The notes: generated from the sequence alone by a model not told the origin. Counted from the first letter of the stretch, positions 41,744 to 53,871 are shown. The stretch is 64,000 bases of DNA from Mycoplasmopsis citelli (GCF_900660645.1 NZ_LR215036.1:620001-684000); one strand, 5' to 3'. Translations and numbers: made by a program.

Positions 41744-42228
41744 ATAATACTCAATAGGAAAAATTTAATTTTTTAAAATATTTCATTTATTTTTTTGCAA
41801 TTATTAATCAAAAAATTTAATATGCCTTTTCTTTATTCATCAATATTTATGTAAAAAGAAACTATTTTTGTATTGCACAGAGATAAGTGATTTTTTATCA
41901 AAATAATCAACTTCAAATACATTTAATAATGAATTAAATATTAATATAAACATCTCCTATCTTATCTTTATACTAACTTACTTTTAGGATTGCTATCATA
42001 TTTCTGTTTTTAAATATATGATAAAAAACCACAAAAAAGAAACTTTTTTGTGGTTTTTTGATCTATTTACTTAGTAAATATTCAAATACAACGTAACCAT
42101 TATAGCATAAACAATTAGATAAAAACAAAAAATATTACAAGAAAATTTCAATCTTCTTTTTTAGAAATAAAAATTTGCAAAAAACAGAAAATGTTTAATT
42201 AAAAAATTGGAAATTTTCCGATTTTAAA
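41744..42228. other. Gene-free gap with convergent terminator
   Basis: About 485 AT-rich bases without a supportable gene. A long hairpin at 42023-42059 (AAAAAACCACAAAAAAG and its complement around AAA) is flanked by A and T runs, and probably terminates the minus-strand lipoprotein. Nothing else is visible. Confidence 0.6.
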
Positions 42229-42654
42229 TTACTCATTCTTGCTACTTTCAATTAAAGAAATATATTCTTCAATTTGTTGTTGAAGTGATATTTTTTGCAG
42301 TTCTAATAATTGTTTTACTTGTGGATCTAGTTTTGAGTTAGATGAAATAACATCAAAAATAGATGGAATTTGTCTTAATTCCGACACATTTTTAGATTGT
42401 CGATATTGTAAAGCTAATTTAGTTAAATTAGTTGGAAAATATTGCAAAAAAGATTGCAAAATTTTTTGTTTTTCTGTTTCTGGAAGATTTTCGTCAGAAA
42501 CCTTTGATATAAAAACCTGCAAATATGATTTTAAATCATTTAATGTAGGGTTTTGTTTTTCGTAACTTTTAAGATCTTGTGAGCAAGAAATTAAAGTAGC
42601 AACTGGAATAGTAGTAATTGTACTTAAAGATAATAATTTAAAAATTGCTTTCAT
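42229..42654 (-). CDS. Small lipoprotein
   Basis: This 141-residue protein starts MKAIFKLLSLSTITTIP and has a lipobox ending ATLISC, so it should be lipidated at residue ~21. An in-frame ATG at 42669 lies inside the ribosome site region, so 42654 is preferred (GGGAGA nine bases upstream). The mature part is helical and Gln/Ser/Leu-rich (LLELQKISLQQQIEEYISLIE). No paralogue within the window. Function unknown. Confidence 0.75.
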   Translation of the reverse strand: MKAIFKLLSLSTITTIPVATLISCSQDLKSYEKQNPTLNDLKSYLQVFISKVSDENLPETEKQKILQSFLQYFPTNLTKLALQYRQSKNVSELRQIPSIFDVISSNSKLDPQVKQLLELQKISLQQQIEEYISLIESSKNE

Positions 42655-42857
42655 GAATTGTTCTCCCATAAAAAAGAATTATTTCGATTCTATTTCTATA
42701 TATAAATAATTATATTTAATTTAAAAATAAATTATGAATAAGCTTGAAAATATAGAAATTATTATCATTAACCGTTTCAAAACAATTTATCAAAATATGT
42801 AGTGAAACACAAATTTAGAAAATTACATAATTTGATTATTATAAAAATTTATAAATT

Positions 42858-43097
42858 ATGACCTTAAGCATTAGGCAAATTCAAGTTTTTTTATTAATAA
42901 TTCCTATTTTATGATTAGTAATTATAATATCAATATTAATCTGATATATACAATCTCTAGAATTAAAAATTTAAAAATCTCTGCAGAGTAAAAGATCAAA
43001 AAACTTTAATTAGTATGGTTTGATAATAGCTATGTCAATTATTAATTTATTAGCTTTTCTAGTTGGATTTATATTTACTATTATGAATATTGCTTAA
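42858..43097 (+). pseudogene. Remnant of a small membrane-protein gene
   Basis: A 38-codon frame beginning MTLSIRQIQVFLLIIPILW ends at TAA, and a second hydrophobic frame (LIIAMSIINLLAFLVGFIFTI) follows after a stop. Together they resemble a decayed relative of the small membrane proteins at 43.3-45.0 kb, but no alignment can be made by eye. It is followed at 43173-43208 by a good terminator (AAAACTCATCAA with its complement). Confidence 0.3.
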
Positions 43098-43293
43098 TTA
43101 ATAGAACTTTTTTTAAAAAGCGTTCAAATTATAAATATATAAAACAAAATGAATATATGTAGCCAATTTTATAAAACTCATCAATTTATTTTTTGATGAG
43201 TTTTATTTTTCTTTTTATCCTAAAAAATGTACATAAATAAATTTGAAATTAGTATAATTTAATTATTCAATTTAAAATTTTTTAAGGAATTAA

Positions 43294-43653
43294 ATGGATA
43301 TTATTAAAAAACTTAAACATGCAAGAATTCATGCAATTAATGCTTTTCTTTATTCATTTATATGGTTAGTTGGACTAATAGTTTCCCTAGCTGTTTTTGG
43401 TATAGAAAATGGTAAGTTTGGTGCTGTACTATTGTCAATATTAATGGCTTTAGCATCTTCATTTGTTGTTATTCGAATTTCACAAATTAAAAATTATTTT
43501 TTAAATATTAACAAGCAATTATCAGATAAATATAATAATTTGTTTATTTTATCAGTAATATCAATACCTCTTCCTCCTGTAGGGTGAGTAGCTTGAATTA
43601 TGGTAGCAATTCAAACCACTAAAACTTTAAAAGAAATGGAAAACATTCAATAG
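43294..43653 (+). CDS. Small membrane protein, paralogue 1 of 3
   Basis: This 119-residue protein has an amphipathic basic start (MDIIKKLKHARIHAINAF), hydrophobic segments at ~18-36, ~45-63 and ~85-110, and a short charged tail. The pattern ARxHAINAF...IRISQIKNYFL...YNNLFILSVISI matches the next two small membrane genes, so the three form a family of ~120-134 residues. AAGGAATTAA precedes the ATG; TTGAAA and TATAAT lie upstream. Two Trp near 43586 are TGA. Function unknown. Confidence 0.7.
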
Positions 43654-43746
43654 TAAAATGTAAAGCATTTACTATTGAATGTTTTTTTATGTAAATATTT
43701 CCAATTTTGAAATATAATTATTATATAAATAAAAAAGAGGTATAAC

Positions 43747-43911
43747 ATGTTTTGTTTTCTAAAAAAATTATGTAAAAAGAAAAAAGAATGTTCATGTGGA
43801 GCTAAAAAAGAAATGAGTCAAATGGATCACATGGACAAAACAGAAGAAACCAAAGAAATGGATCACATGCATGAAGAAGAAAACCCTTCGTGTGGTTGTG
43901 ATAAAAAATAA
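43747..43911 (+). CDS. Tiny Cys/His/Met-rich protein, possible metal binder
   Basis: This 54-residue protein carries six cysteines (CFLKKLC, ECSCG, SCGCDKK), three histidines and several methionines arranged as SQMDHMDK and EMDHMHEEE. That mix of Met, His and Cys is typical of copper-binding peptides. AGAGGTATAAC precedes the ATG. There is no membrane segment. The second such miniprotein in the window is at 32115. Function is inferred from composition only. Confidence 0.6.
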   Translation: MFCFLKKLCKKKKECSCGAKKEMSQMDHMDKTEETKEMDHMHEEENPSCGCDKK

Positions 43912-44078
43912 ATTTCTTTTTGCATATAATACTTAAAAAGATAATAATAGAAACTAGAAAATTTCTTTTCTAGTTTTTTAAAATTTAAACTAATTTTTTA
44001 ATTTTTATACAAACAAAATATAATTATTATAAGAATTTAAATATCCTAAAATTCTTATTAAAAAATATTGGAGAAAAA

Positions 44079-44468
44079 ATGAATATTATATTAATGCTCA
44101 ATAAAGCCAGATCACTAGCTAAAATATTATTAATTACTGCACTTCTGAATTTTGTCTCTTTCATATTACTAATAGTTGGCCTTGTACTAGGATTTAGCGG
44201 ATTTATTGGAATTATACTTGTAGTAATTTTAATTGGGCCTATAGTTTTTGCAATTTCTGGAATAACATCAGTTGTGCTTTACATTCTTCTTGTTATAAGG
44301 ATTAATGATATTAAAGCATATTACTTAACAACTGATCCGATGCAATCAGAAAGTTATAATACCTTATTTACTTTAAGTATTGTTGGGTTTTTCGTTCCCT
44401 TTGTTTCAATTGTTTTATATTTTATGGTTTTAAGTAAAACATCTGAATCCCTTGGTTTTTCAAAATAA
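44079..44468 (+). CDS. Small membrane protein, paralogue 2 of 3
   Basis: This 129-residue protein has hydrophobic segments at ~16-40, ~44-75 and ~95-117, with the family pattern LNKARSLAKILLI, VIRINDIKAYYL and ESYNTLFTLSIVGFF. It ends KTSESLGFSK, closely matching the next gene. GGAG precedes the ATG. It is followed by a hairpin (ACAAAGCT/AGCTTTGT) near 44491-44527. Function unknown. Confidence 0.75.
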   Translation: MNIILMLNKARSLAKILLITALLNFVSFILLIVGLVLGFSGFIGIILVVILIGPIVFAISGITSVVLYILLVIRINDIKAYYLTTDPMQSESYNTLFTLSIVGFFVPFVSIVLYFMVLSKTSESLGFSK

Positions 44469-44564
44469 AATATGTAATAAAAATATTTTAAAGACAAAGC
44501 TTCTAACAAAAATGATGAGCTTTGTTTTTTTAATGAAAATTTTTGCGGTTTTTTCACAAAAAGC

Positions 44565-44596
44565 TTGCTTTTTTTTTTTTTTTTTACAATATAAAT
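44565..44596 (+). promoter_or_regulatory. Promoter with T17 spacer before small membrane gene 3
   Basis: TTGCTT (44565-44570) and TATAAAT (44590-44596) flank a spacer of about 19 bases made mostly of T; the T-run spans 44569-44585 (17 T). This is the same arrangement as the lipoprotein promoters at the left end. Tract length change would alter spacer length. Promoter assignment is inferred. Confidence 0.5.
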
Positions 44597-44626
44597 ACAA
44601 CTAGAAAAATATAACGGAGGATAAAC

Positions 44627-45031
44627 TTGAATATTACTGAAAAACTTTTAAAAGCAAGATCACTAGCTAAAATGTCTTTAATCATTTGGCTAATTAATAT
44701 TTTATTTTTCATTTTATTAATTATTGAAGCAGTTATAACATTTGGAGCATTTTTCATACCAGTAATATGAATTGTATTATTTGGTATTAGTGTATTACTA
44801 TTTGTAATTGGATCTATAACTATATTTGTTGCTAAAATTCTACTTACTATTAGGTTAAATGAAATCAAAAGGTACTACTTAGCAAATGATTTAGCTCAAT
44901 CAAACAGTTATGGAACCTTAATGATTTTAACTATTGTTGGCTTTTTTATTCCCATCATTTCAATTGTTACATATTTTATGATTTTGAATAGAACTTCGGA
45001 ATCACTTAGTTTTTCAAAATCAACTATGTAA
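44627..45031 (+). CDS. Small membrane protein, paralogue 3 of 3 (TTG start)
   Basis: The start is TTG at 44627 after CGGAGGATAAAC; no ATG is near, and this start aligns LNITEKLLKARSLAKMSLI with MNIILMLNKARSLAKILLI in the preceding paralogue. The 134-residue protein has three hydrophobic regions, LTIRLNEIKRYYL, and the NRTSESLSFSK ending. One Trp is TGA. It has its own T17 promoter. Function unknown. Confidence 0.7.
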
Positions 45032-45054
45032 TGGCAAATTAAAAAATAGGATTG

Positions 45055-45109
45055 TGATATTAACCCCTAAAGTTGGATAATAAAATCCAAAATTAAGGGG
45101 TTTGTATCA
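45055..45109. mobile_element. 55-base inverted-repeat element, copy 2
   Basis: This copy has the same length and plan as the element at 28064: TGATATTAACCCC, AAAGTTGGAT, ATCCAAAATTAAGGGG and TTTGTATCA. The inverted ends have drifted (2-3 mismatches). Two equal-length copies 17 kb apart suggest a dispersed repeat. Confidence 0.45.
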
Positions 45110-45160
45110 TTGAACCTATTTTTTTATGTCATAATTATGCAAAAAAAGAAAAAATAAAAA

Positions 45161-45237
45161 TGGCGATCCCGACAGGATTCGAACCTGTGACAACAAGCTT
45201 AGAAGGCTTGTGCTCTATCCAGCTGAGCTACGGGACC
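45161..45237 (-). tRNA. tRNA-Arg (anticodon UCU)
   Basis: The 77-base minus-strand sequence folds as a full cloverleaf: acceptor GGTCCCG with CGGGATC, D-arm with AGCTCAGCTGGATAGAGC, anticodon loop CTTCTAA (anticodon TCT), T-arm GGTTCGAATCC, and an encoded CCA. It reads AGA codons, the preferred arginine codon in AT-rich mollicutes. It stands alone. Confidence 0.95.
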
Positions 45238-45366
45238 ACTAAAATAATTTTATATTAATTTCCAAAAATCAAAAGCAAAAAGATTATTTATAACCCTAAT
45301 TTTCGCATATTAAAGTTAATAAAATAATATAATTTAACTATTATTTTTAACTACATAAGAGGAACA

Positions 45367-46341
45367 ATGCAAAAGAACAACATTATTTTATTTGGAATGG
45401 AAAATTCCCTTGGGCTTGCTCAGAAAATTTCTGATATTGTGCAAATCCCACTTACCAAAATGCAAACAATTACTTATGCTGATGGAGAAAATATGCTCGT
45501 CTCAGAGCAAACAGTACGAGGAAGAGATGTGTTTATTATCGCAAACACCGCTCGACCTGTAAATGATAATATTATGAAATTATTATTATTTATCGATTCA
45601 TTAAAGCGTGCCAGTGCTAAAACCATTACTGTATGTTTAAGTTACTATGGATATGCTCGTCAAGACCGTAAAGCAAGCGGTAGACAGCCAATTGGGGCAA
45701 AACTTGTGGCTAACTTACTTCAAGTAGCTGGAGCTACAAAATTAATTTGTGTGGATTTACACAACCCATCAATTCAAGGATTTTTTGATATAGCTCTTGA
45801 TGATTTGCGTGCTCAATACACCATAGCTCAAGCTCTTAAAACTTATAACCAAGATTTTACAGTCGTATCTCCAGATCATGGAGGAACAGTTCGAGCAAGA
45901 AGACTTGCTGAAATTATTGATGATACAGCCAAAATATGTGTAATTGACAAACGAAGAATCGGAGTTAATCAAACTGAAATTATGGGCTTAATTGGAGATA
46001 TTAGTAACCAAAACGCAGTAATTATTGATGATATTATCGATACTGGCGGAACTATTATTAAAGCTGCCGAAGCACTTAAGCAAAATGGAGCAAAAGATAT
46101 TATTGTTGCAGCTACTCATGGATTATTTACTAAGGGATTTGACATTTTCGAAAATAATGATGCAATAAAAGAAGTAATTATTACAGATAGTATTGATAAT
46201 TCTCAACTAGCTACCAAATATAAAAAATTAAAAATTGTCTCTTTGGGTGAATTTTTAGGAAAAGTTATTCAAGCACAATACTCAGAAAGCAGTGTATCTG
46301 ATGTATATCAATTAATGAAAGAAGAACTTCGTGCTAAATAG
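45367..46341 (+). CDS. prs: Ribose-phosphate pyrophosphokinase
   Basis: This 324-residue enzyme makes PRPP from ribose 5-phosphate and ATP for nucleotide salvage. Motifs include ANTARPVNDNIM, SYYGYARQDRKASGRQPIGAKLV (ATP flexible loop, near residue 97), VDLHNPSIQGFF, SPDHGGTVRA and the PRPP loop IIDDIIDTGGTI near residue 222. It contains no TGA. It overlaps rsmG by 11 bases. Confidence 0.97.
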   Translation: MQKNNIILFGMENSLGLAQKISDIVQIPLTKMQTITYADGENMLVSEQTVRGRDVFIIANTARPVNDNIMKLLLFIDSLKRASAKTITVCLSYYGYARQDRKASGRQPIGAKLVANLLQVAGATKLICVDLHNPSIQGFFDIALDDLRAQYTIAQALKTYNQDFTVVSPDHGGTVRARRLAEIIDDTAKICVIDKRRIGVNQTEIMGLIGDISNQNAVIIDDIIDTGGTIIKAAEALKQNGAKDIIVAATHGLFTKGFDIFENNDAIKEVIITDSIDNSQLATKYKKLKIVSLGEFLGKVIQAQYSESSVSDVYQLMKEELRAK

Positions 46342-47017
46342 GGAATTAACAGAACAATTATGTAAACAAAATAACTGGGATTTTGAAAAATTATCTGAGT
46401 ATGTTGAATTAATTGAACAGCAAAATCAAGTCATGAATCTTACCGGATTTTCAGGAGATAAGCTTTGAGAAGAAGGAATTTATGAATCGCTAATTTTTAT
46501 GAATTCAATTGTTAATCAACAAGATAATGAAATTTTAGATATTGGAGCAGGAGTCGGTTTTCCTTCGATGCCTTATGCTATTGTTAATCAACATAAAAAA
46601 TTTACAATTTATGAACCTTTGCAAAAACGTGTGAATTTTTTAAACTTAGTAATTGAAAACTTAAATTTACAAAATGTAGAAGTTTTAAAAATACGAGCTG
46701 AAGAAGTGTTTAATAAAAATCTTTTTGATATTGTAACTGCTCGAGCAGTTGGAAATGTAGCAACTATGCTCATGTGTGGTTTTCATTTAGTAAAATTAAA
46801 TGGCAAAATGTCACTTATTAAGGGTCAAAAATACCAAGAAGAATTGCTTCATGCAAGCGGAATTTTAAAGCAATTAACAACTGAAGTTAATATTTTTCAA
46901 CTTAAGCAAATTTCAAGCGATAAACAAAATAATGTTGTTGAAATAATTAAAAAACGAAGTACTCCAAAACAATTTCCTTATAAATGAAAAGATATTGCGA
47001 GATTAAGTAAGAGTTAA
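46331..47017 (+). CDS. rsmG: 16S rRNA (guanine-N7)-methyltransferase RsmG
   Basis: The start is GTG inside the end of prs; an ATG only appears at residue 57 and would delete the family's N-terminal helices (YVELIEQQNQVMNLTGF). The 228-residue protein has the SAM motif ILDIGAGVGFPSMPYAI near residue 68 and VTARAVGNVATM, both diagnostic of GidB/RsmG. Two Trp are TGA. Translation is probably coupled to prs. Confidence 0.93.
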
Positions 47018-47035
47018 ATATTTGAAAATTAATTT

Positions 47036-47060
47036 AAGCACCTAATTAAAAGGTGTTTTT
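47036..47060 (+). terminator. Terminator after rsmG
   Basis: CACCT pairs with AGGTG around AATTAAA, followed by TTTTTTT. Confidence 0.6.
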
Positions 47061-47130
47061 TTAAAAATATTTACTTTTTATCCCTAAAAATCAAAGAAAA
47101 AGATATAATAAAAAATATTAAAGGAGAGTT

Positions 47131-48648
47131 ATGAAAAAAACTATTTTAATTGTTATTGATGGTTTAGGACTTAGAAAAGAAACACAAGGAAATGGTTTTG
47201 CACTTGCTAAAACCCCAACTTTTGATAAGCTATTTAAAGAATATCCTAACTCATTAATTCAAGCTTCAGGAGAATTTGTTGGACTTCCAAAAGGACAAAT
47301 GGGAAATTCAGAAGTTGGACACTTAAACATTGGAGCCGGAACAATTGTTTATACTGGATTGTCTTTAATTGCTAAAGAACTTGCTGATGGAAAGTTTAAA
47401 ACTAACGAAGCATTTGTAGAAGCTTTTGAAAGTGTAAAAAGACAAAATTCAACCCTACATGTTATGGGATTGCTTTCAAATGGAGGGGTTCATTCACTTG
47501 ATTCGCATTTATTTGAAATTTTAAAATCAGCACATGAAAATGGAGTAAAAGATGTTTCTATCCATGTTTTTGGAGACGGAAGAGATGTAGCGCCTGCTTC
47601 AATTAATAATTCATTAAATCAACTTGTTGAGTTAACCAAAAAATATGGATATAAAATTGCTTCAATTGCGGGAAGATTTTACTCAATGGACCGTGATAAA
47701 ATGTTTGATCGAGTGCAAAAAGGTTTTGATGCACTTTTAGGAAAAGCACAAAATCATTTTGAAGATGTTCAAGAGTATGTTGTTCAAAGTTATAAAGATA
47801 ATATTACTGATGAATTTTTTGTTCCTGCACATAATAGCACTTTAGATGCAAAATACTTCGTTAAAGATCATGACAGCATTATTTTCTTTAACTTCCGTCC
47901 AGATCGTGCTAGACAACTCACTCACTTACTTATTGGTTCTCCGCTTTATGATGCTAAGCCTACTGATAAGGTAAAAATTGATAAATTTGTATCAATGATG
48001 AAATATGAAGGAATTGATACTATTGTTGCTTTTTCAGAAATGAAAATCCCAAATCCAATCGGAAGAGTGCTTGAACAAGCTGGAAAATCGCAACTGCGTC
48101 TTGCTGAAACTCAAAAATATGCTCACGTAACTTACTTTATGGATGGAGGAGATGATATTGAATTTAAAAATTCGCACCGAATCATGGTTCCTTCACTTAA
48201 AGTTGAATCATATGCTGATGCTCCCCAAATGTCAGCTAAAGAAATAACTGATGCATTAATTGATAATGCTTTAAATTATGATGTTACTATTTTAAATTAT
48301 GCCAATCCAGATATGGTAGGACATACCGGAAACTTAAAAGCCACAATTCAAGCAGTAGAAATTTTAGATACACAAATTCAAAGAGTGGTTGAATTTGCTG
48401 AAAAAAATAACGTAACTGTATTTATTACTGCTGATCATGGAAATGCTGAAATTACTGAGGATGAAAATGGTAAGCCAGCAACCAAGCATACAAGTAGTCC
48501 AGTAATGCTTATTAGTACTGATAAAAATCTAAAACTTAAAGATGGTAAATTAGCTAATATTGCTCCAACTATTTTAGATTATATTGGTGTTAAAAAGCCT
48601 CAGCAAATGGATGAAGATTCACTTCTTTTAAAATGTAATTGTGCTTAA
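47131..48648 (+). CDS. gpmI: 2,3-bisphosphoglycerate-independent phosphoglycerate mutase
   Basis: This 505-residue enzyme interconverts 3- and 2-phosphoglycerate in glycolysis. Asp10 in VIDGLGL and the nucleophile Ser60 in GQMGNSEVGHLNIGAG are in place; GDGRDVAP, RDKMFDR, FFNFRPDRARQL and the metal-binding TADHGNAE and KHTSSPV follow. Length and order match GpmI. AAAGGAG precedes the ATG. It contains no TGA. Confidence 0.97.
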   Translation: MKKTILIVIDGLGLRKETQGNGFALAKTPTFDKLFKEYPNSLIQASGEFVGLPKGQMGNSEVGHLNIGAGTIVYTGLSLIAKELADGKFKTNEAFVEAFESVKRQNSTLHVMGLLSNGGVHSLDSHLFEILKSAHENGVKDVSIHVFGDGRDVAPASINNSLNQLVELTKKYGYKIASIAGRFYSMDRDKMFDRVQKGFDALLGKAQNHFEDVQEYVVQSYKDNITDEFFVPAHNSTLDAKYFVKDHDSIIFFNFRPDRARQLTHLLIGSPLYDAKPTDKVKIDKFVSMMKYEGIDTIVAFSEMKIPNPIGRVLEQAGKSQLRLAETQKYAHVTYFMDGGDDIEFKNSHRIMVPSLKVESYADAPQMSAKEITDALIDNALNYDVTILNYANPDMVGHTGNLKATIQAVEILDTQIQRVVEFAEKNNVTVFITADHGNAEITEDENGKPATKHTSSPVMLISTDKNLKLKDGKLANIAPTILDYIGVKKPQQMDEDSLLLKCNCA

Positions 48649-48677
48649 AATAAAAAATACTCTTAATTAACTTAAAT

Positions 48678-49340
48678 ATGCTTATTTTTTATTCTATTAT
48701 CGCTAACTTATCAGCTTTATTATTGGGATATTTGTGAGGATCTTTAAACACTTCAATTATTTTAAGTAAGAAACTAAAAAGTGATGATGTCAGAAATCAT
48801 TACTCAAAAAATGCTGGAGCAACCAACTCTTTTCGAGCCTATGGCAAACAATTTGCACTAATTGTCCTTCTTATTGATATTATTAAAACTGCTTTAGCTG
48901 TTTATTTTGCTTATTTTTTGTCTTATGCTTGAAGTGAATCAATTGTCTTTTTTCCTGTTATTGCAGGAGTAGGAACAATTTTTGGCCACGTTTTTCCAGT
49001 ATTTTTTGCGTTTAAAGGTGGTAAGGGTGTTGCTTGTTCAGTTGGATTAATTATCTCAATAAACATTACTTTATTTTTTATAAGTGCGATTATTTTCTTT
49101 GGAATTTTATATTGAAAAAAAATGGTTTCACTAGCAAGCATCAGTACTGCAATTATAGTTGTTGCACTTGTGTATATTCCTTGAATTAGTGATGGTATTT
49201 TAGCATTTACTAAGGGCCAAAATAATCCATATTGATGGATAAATCCTATTATTTACAGCTTTGCATTTATTTTACTAATCATTGCACATCATTCAAATGT
49301 CAAAAGAATTGTCCAAGGAAAAGAATCTAAGATTAAATAA
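48678..49340 (+). CDS. plsY: Glycerol-3-phosphate acyltransferase PlsY
   Basis: This 220-residue multi-pass membrane enzyme acylates glycerol 3-phosphate using acyl-phosphate, the first step in phospholipid synthesis. The three PlsY loop motifs are seen: GSLNTSIILSK near residue 15, NAGATNSFRAYGK near residue 47, and GHVFPVFFAFKGGKGVA near residue 101; the HHSNVKRIVQGKESK end is typical. Many Trp are TGA, so a standard-code reading would miss it entirely. Confidence 0.93.
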
Positions 49341-49352
49341 AACTAAATAAAT

Positions 49353-49378
49353 AAAATCAACCCTTAGTGGTTGATTTT
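49353..49378 (+). terminator. Terminator after plsY
   Basis: AAAATCAACC pairs with GGTTGATTTT around CTTAGT. Confidence 0.8.
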
Positions 49379-49407
49379 GTTATAAAAAAAATGATATTTA
49401 AAATATT

Positions 49408-49436
49408 TTATGGAAAAATGTTTGATTTTTCCATAA
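49408..49436. promoter_or_regulatory. Inverted repeat upstream of the restriction gene
   Basis: TTATGGAAAAAT and ATTTTTCCATAA form a perfect 12-base inverted repeat with a 5-base spacer, 46 bases before the restriction gene's ATG. A TATAATAATAATC promoter-like stretch follows. It could be an operator for control of the restriction gene or a second terminator of plsY. Confidence 0.35.
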
Positions 49437-49481
49437 AATATAATAATAATCAATTATTTTATTTTATAAATAGAGGAAAAT

Positions 49482-50615
49482 ATGACTCACGTTTTTATTG
49501 TAAATGAACAAACTTTCAAAATACACTTAGAATATATGTTTGCTGGAACAGGTAACTCAATATCGGATATTAATTTTTTAATTAAAAATAAAGAAAATAC
49601 TAAGGCAACAAATCCGAAACAGAAGGTAGCAATTTCTATGCTTTCAGATTTAGAAAGAATTAGAATTGGAGATAATATCTTGTTTTTTGTTACGGGAATT
49701 TCTAGATTTTTTGGTATTTTCAAAGCAACAAGTGAAGTTTTTGTTGATAATGTAAATAATAATTATTTGTACTCAAAACTTAATAAAGTTTTAACTTACC
49801 GTATAACAATTGCACCTGAAAGAGTCTACCAAAATGGATTATCTGAATTTGAATTGTTAGATTCGTTAAATGAAGTTTACAAGCCACAAGACATGTGTTG
49901 ATCTTTGATTTATCGCAAATTAAAAGGTGAGCGAGGCTGTACAGCAATTACAGATTCAGAATTTAAAAGATTTAAAAATCTTATATCAAAAAACAACAAA
50001 GTTCTTGAAGGAATAAACTTTTCTTATGATAGAAATAACAAAATAATTGTTTCAACACAAAAAACAAATCCATATTTAGGAAATAAATTAAATCCTCACC
50101 CTAGTGCATTAGATAATTTAATATTTCGAATAGAGACCAAAAAAGCATTTGAGCATTATGTTCAACTTTTTACCCTAAATACTCTAAAAAATAATCCTAA
50201 CTTAATTTTAAAAAGAGATATTCCTTTAAATTGAATAGGCAATGAAGTTAGTTGTGGAGTAGGGATGCAAAGAATTGATTGCATGGCTATTCAAGAAGAA
50301 AATAATAATGTTTATATTTCTTTAATTGAACTTAAAGACGAAAAAATAAAACCTAGCGAAATTATTATTCAAATAGACAGATACTTAAAGTGAATTTTGG
50401 ATTATTTAGTTCCAATTTATTTTTCTGAAGGTAAAAATATATATGTTGATCCTATAATAATTGGCATGGGTTATAAGAGTATATCAAAACAAAATGAAGT
50501 TGAAAATAAATTAAAAGAACATAATTTTGAAAAATATAATAATAAGTTTTTAAAAGTAAGTAAAATTGATTTAAAACTTCTAAAAGTTAAAGGAAATCAA
50601 GTTGATATTATTTAG
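49482..50615 (+). CDS. Probable type II restriction endonuclease (PD-(D/E)XK type)
   Basis: This 377-residue protein has an N-terminal ~140-residue region with IRIGDNILFFVTG and FGIFKATSEVF, reminiscent of EVE/PUA-like domains, and a C-terminal nuclease core: GMQRIDCMAI, then ISLIELKDEKI, fitting the D-(x)n-ExK signature of PD-(D/E)XK nucleases, followed by QIDRYLKWILDYL. It is convergent with, and overlaps by 8 bases, an adenine methylase gene, which is strong context for a restriction-modification pair. Several Trp are TGA. The recognition site cannot be read from sequence. Confidence 0.75.
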
Positions 50616-51615
50616 TTTTTTTTAAGCAATGTAAATATTCAATTGTTCCTTTGCGCAAAATATTTCTATTATGGCTTTTATCAGCTTGATATCTTTTATA
50701 ATTTCTTGTTTTATAAGAATATTCACCATATTTAGACATAATCTCTTTAATGGTTTCGATACTCATTAAACCTTCATCGTTATAACTAAGAAAAATATAT
50801 TTAAAATTAGCGTTTGCAATTAAATTTTCAAAGGCTTCTGATACTTTATTTTTTAAGCAAAAATCACTTCTTTGGCTATTATTTGCTCTTTGTCCTGTTT
50901 TTCCCTTTAAAAGTGGATTGTCATATTTGGCAATTGTTTCTAAAACATGATAATTAGAATAATATTGTCTTGAATTATAAGGTGGGTCTAAGTATAAAAC
51001 ATCACCTTTAATTTTTTTAATTAGTTCATTAGCATCAAGCTGAAAAACTTTGCCTATTTTATTATCAATTACTTCAAGTGGTTCAAGGACAAAGCTCTTT
51101 TGTGCTGTTGTTTTTATTTTCTTAAGAAAAGCTCCGTAAACTGAAGCGGTGTTTGCGTATTTATCTATAGAATTAATTAAACTTCCTAAATAAAAATAAT
51201 AACTACTCTCGTTAATATTTCCATCTTTGTATAATTGTTCTATTTTTAATCTAATAGCATCGCATTTTTTTCCATTTTGATCGCTAAAATATTTACGACC
51301 ACTTCCAGAGCCATAGCAATAATTTTGGTATATAAAACCTTCAACTTCATTCAGGTTATTTAAATATTCAAATAAACTTGCGTCAATTTTTTCTGAATTG
51401 TTTTCGATATAATGCTTATTAACAATATAACTGTATGTTTGAAAGTCATTCGAATAAACTGTTCAGCCTTTTTTCTTATAAAAATTCCCCACAACACCAG
51501 TTCCTGCAAATAAATCAGTAAAAACCCAGCTATCACTATCTTTATAATTTGTAATTTCTTTAATTGAATCATCAATAAATGACAATAAAGAATTTTTTGA
51601 GCCGATATAATTCAT
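50608..51615 (-). CDS. DNA adenine methyltransferase, D12 class
   Basis: This 335-residue protein starts MNYIGSKNSLLSFI (after AAGGAGGC), with SAM motif I FTDLFAGTGVVGNFY near residue 33 and catalytic motif IV YLDPPYNSRQYYSNYHVLETI near residue 195. This is the D12/Dam-like N6-adenine methylase order. The last codons overlap the end of the endonuclease gene. A Trp at 51463 is TGA. It should protect host DNA from the partner nuclease. Confidence 0.9.
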
Positions 51616-51811
51616 TAATAGCCTCCTTGTGAATTTATTACTGTAAATTAGGAAATTTAATTTCATTAAAATTATATTTAATATTAAAGTAAAGTTTAAA
51701 AAATGATTTTTATATTTATTTTAAATTTTTTATATGAAAAAGAAAAATTTTAGAATGATTTCCTAAAATTTTTGTAATCTTTAAAAAGAAAGTTGATTTT
51801 TCTTTTATTGC

Positions 51812-53770
<1,959 letters not shown>

Positions 53771-53871
53771 TTAAATAATTATTTTTATTATATCAAAATC
53801 CACGAAAATTGGGGACGAAATTCTTGCTTTGATCTCATTTTTTAAGCTCTTTTTTAGCAAACATTCAGAAT

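Noticed and set aside
45769-45972. Minus-strand frame opposite prs
   Set aside because: Antisense of a clearly conserved enzyme gene with no supporting signals.
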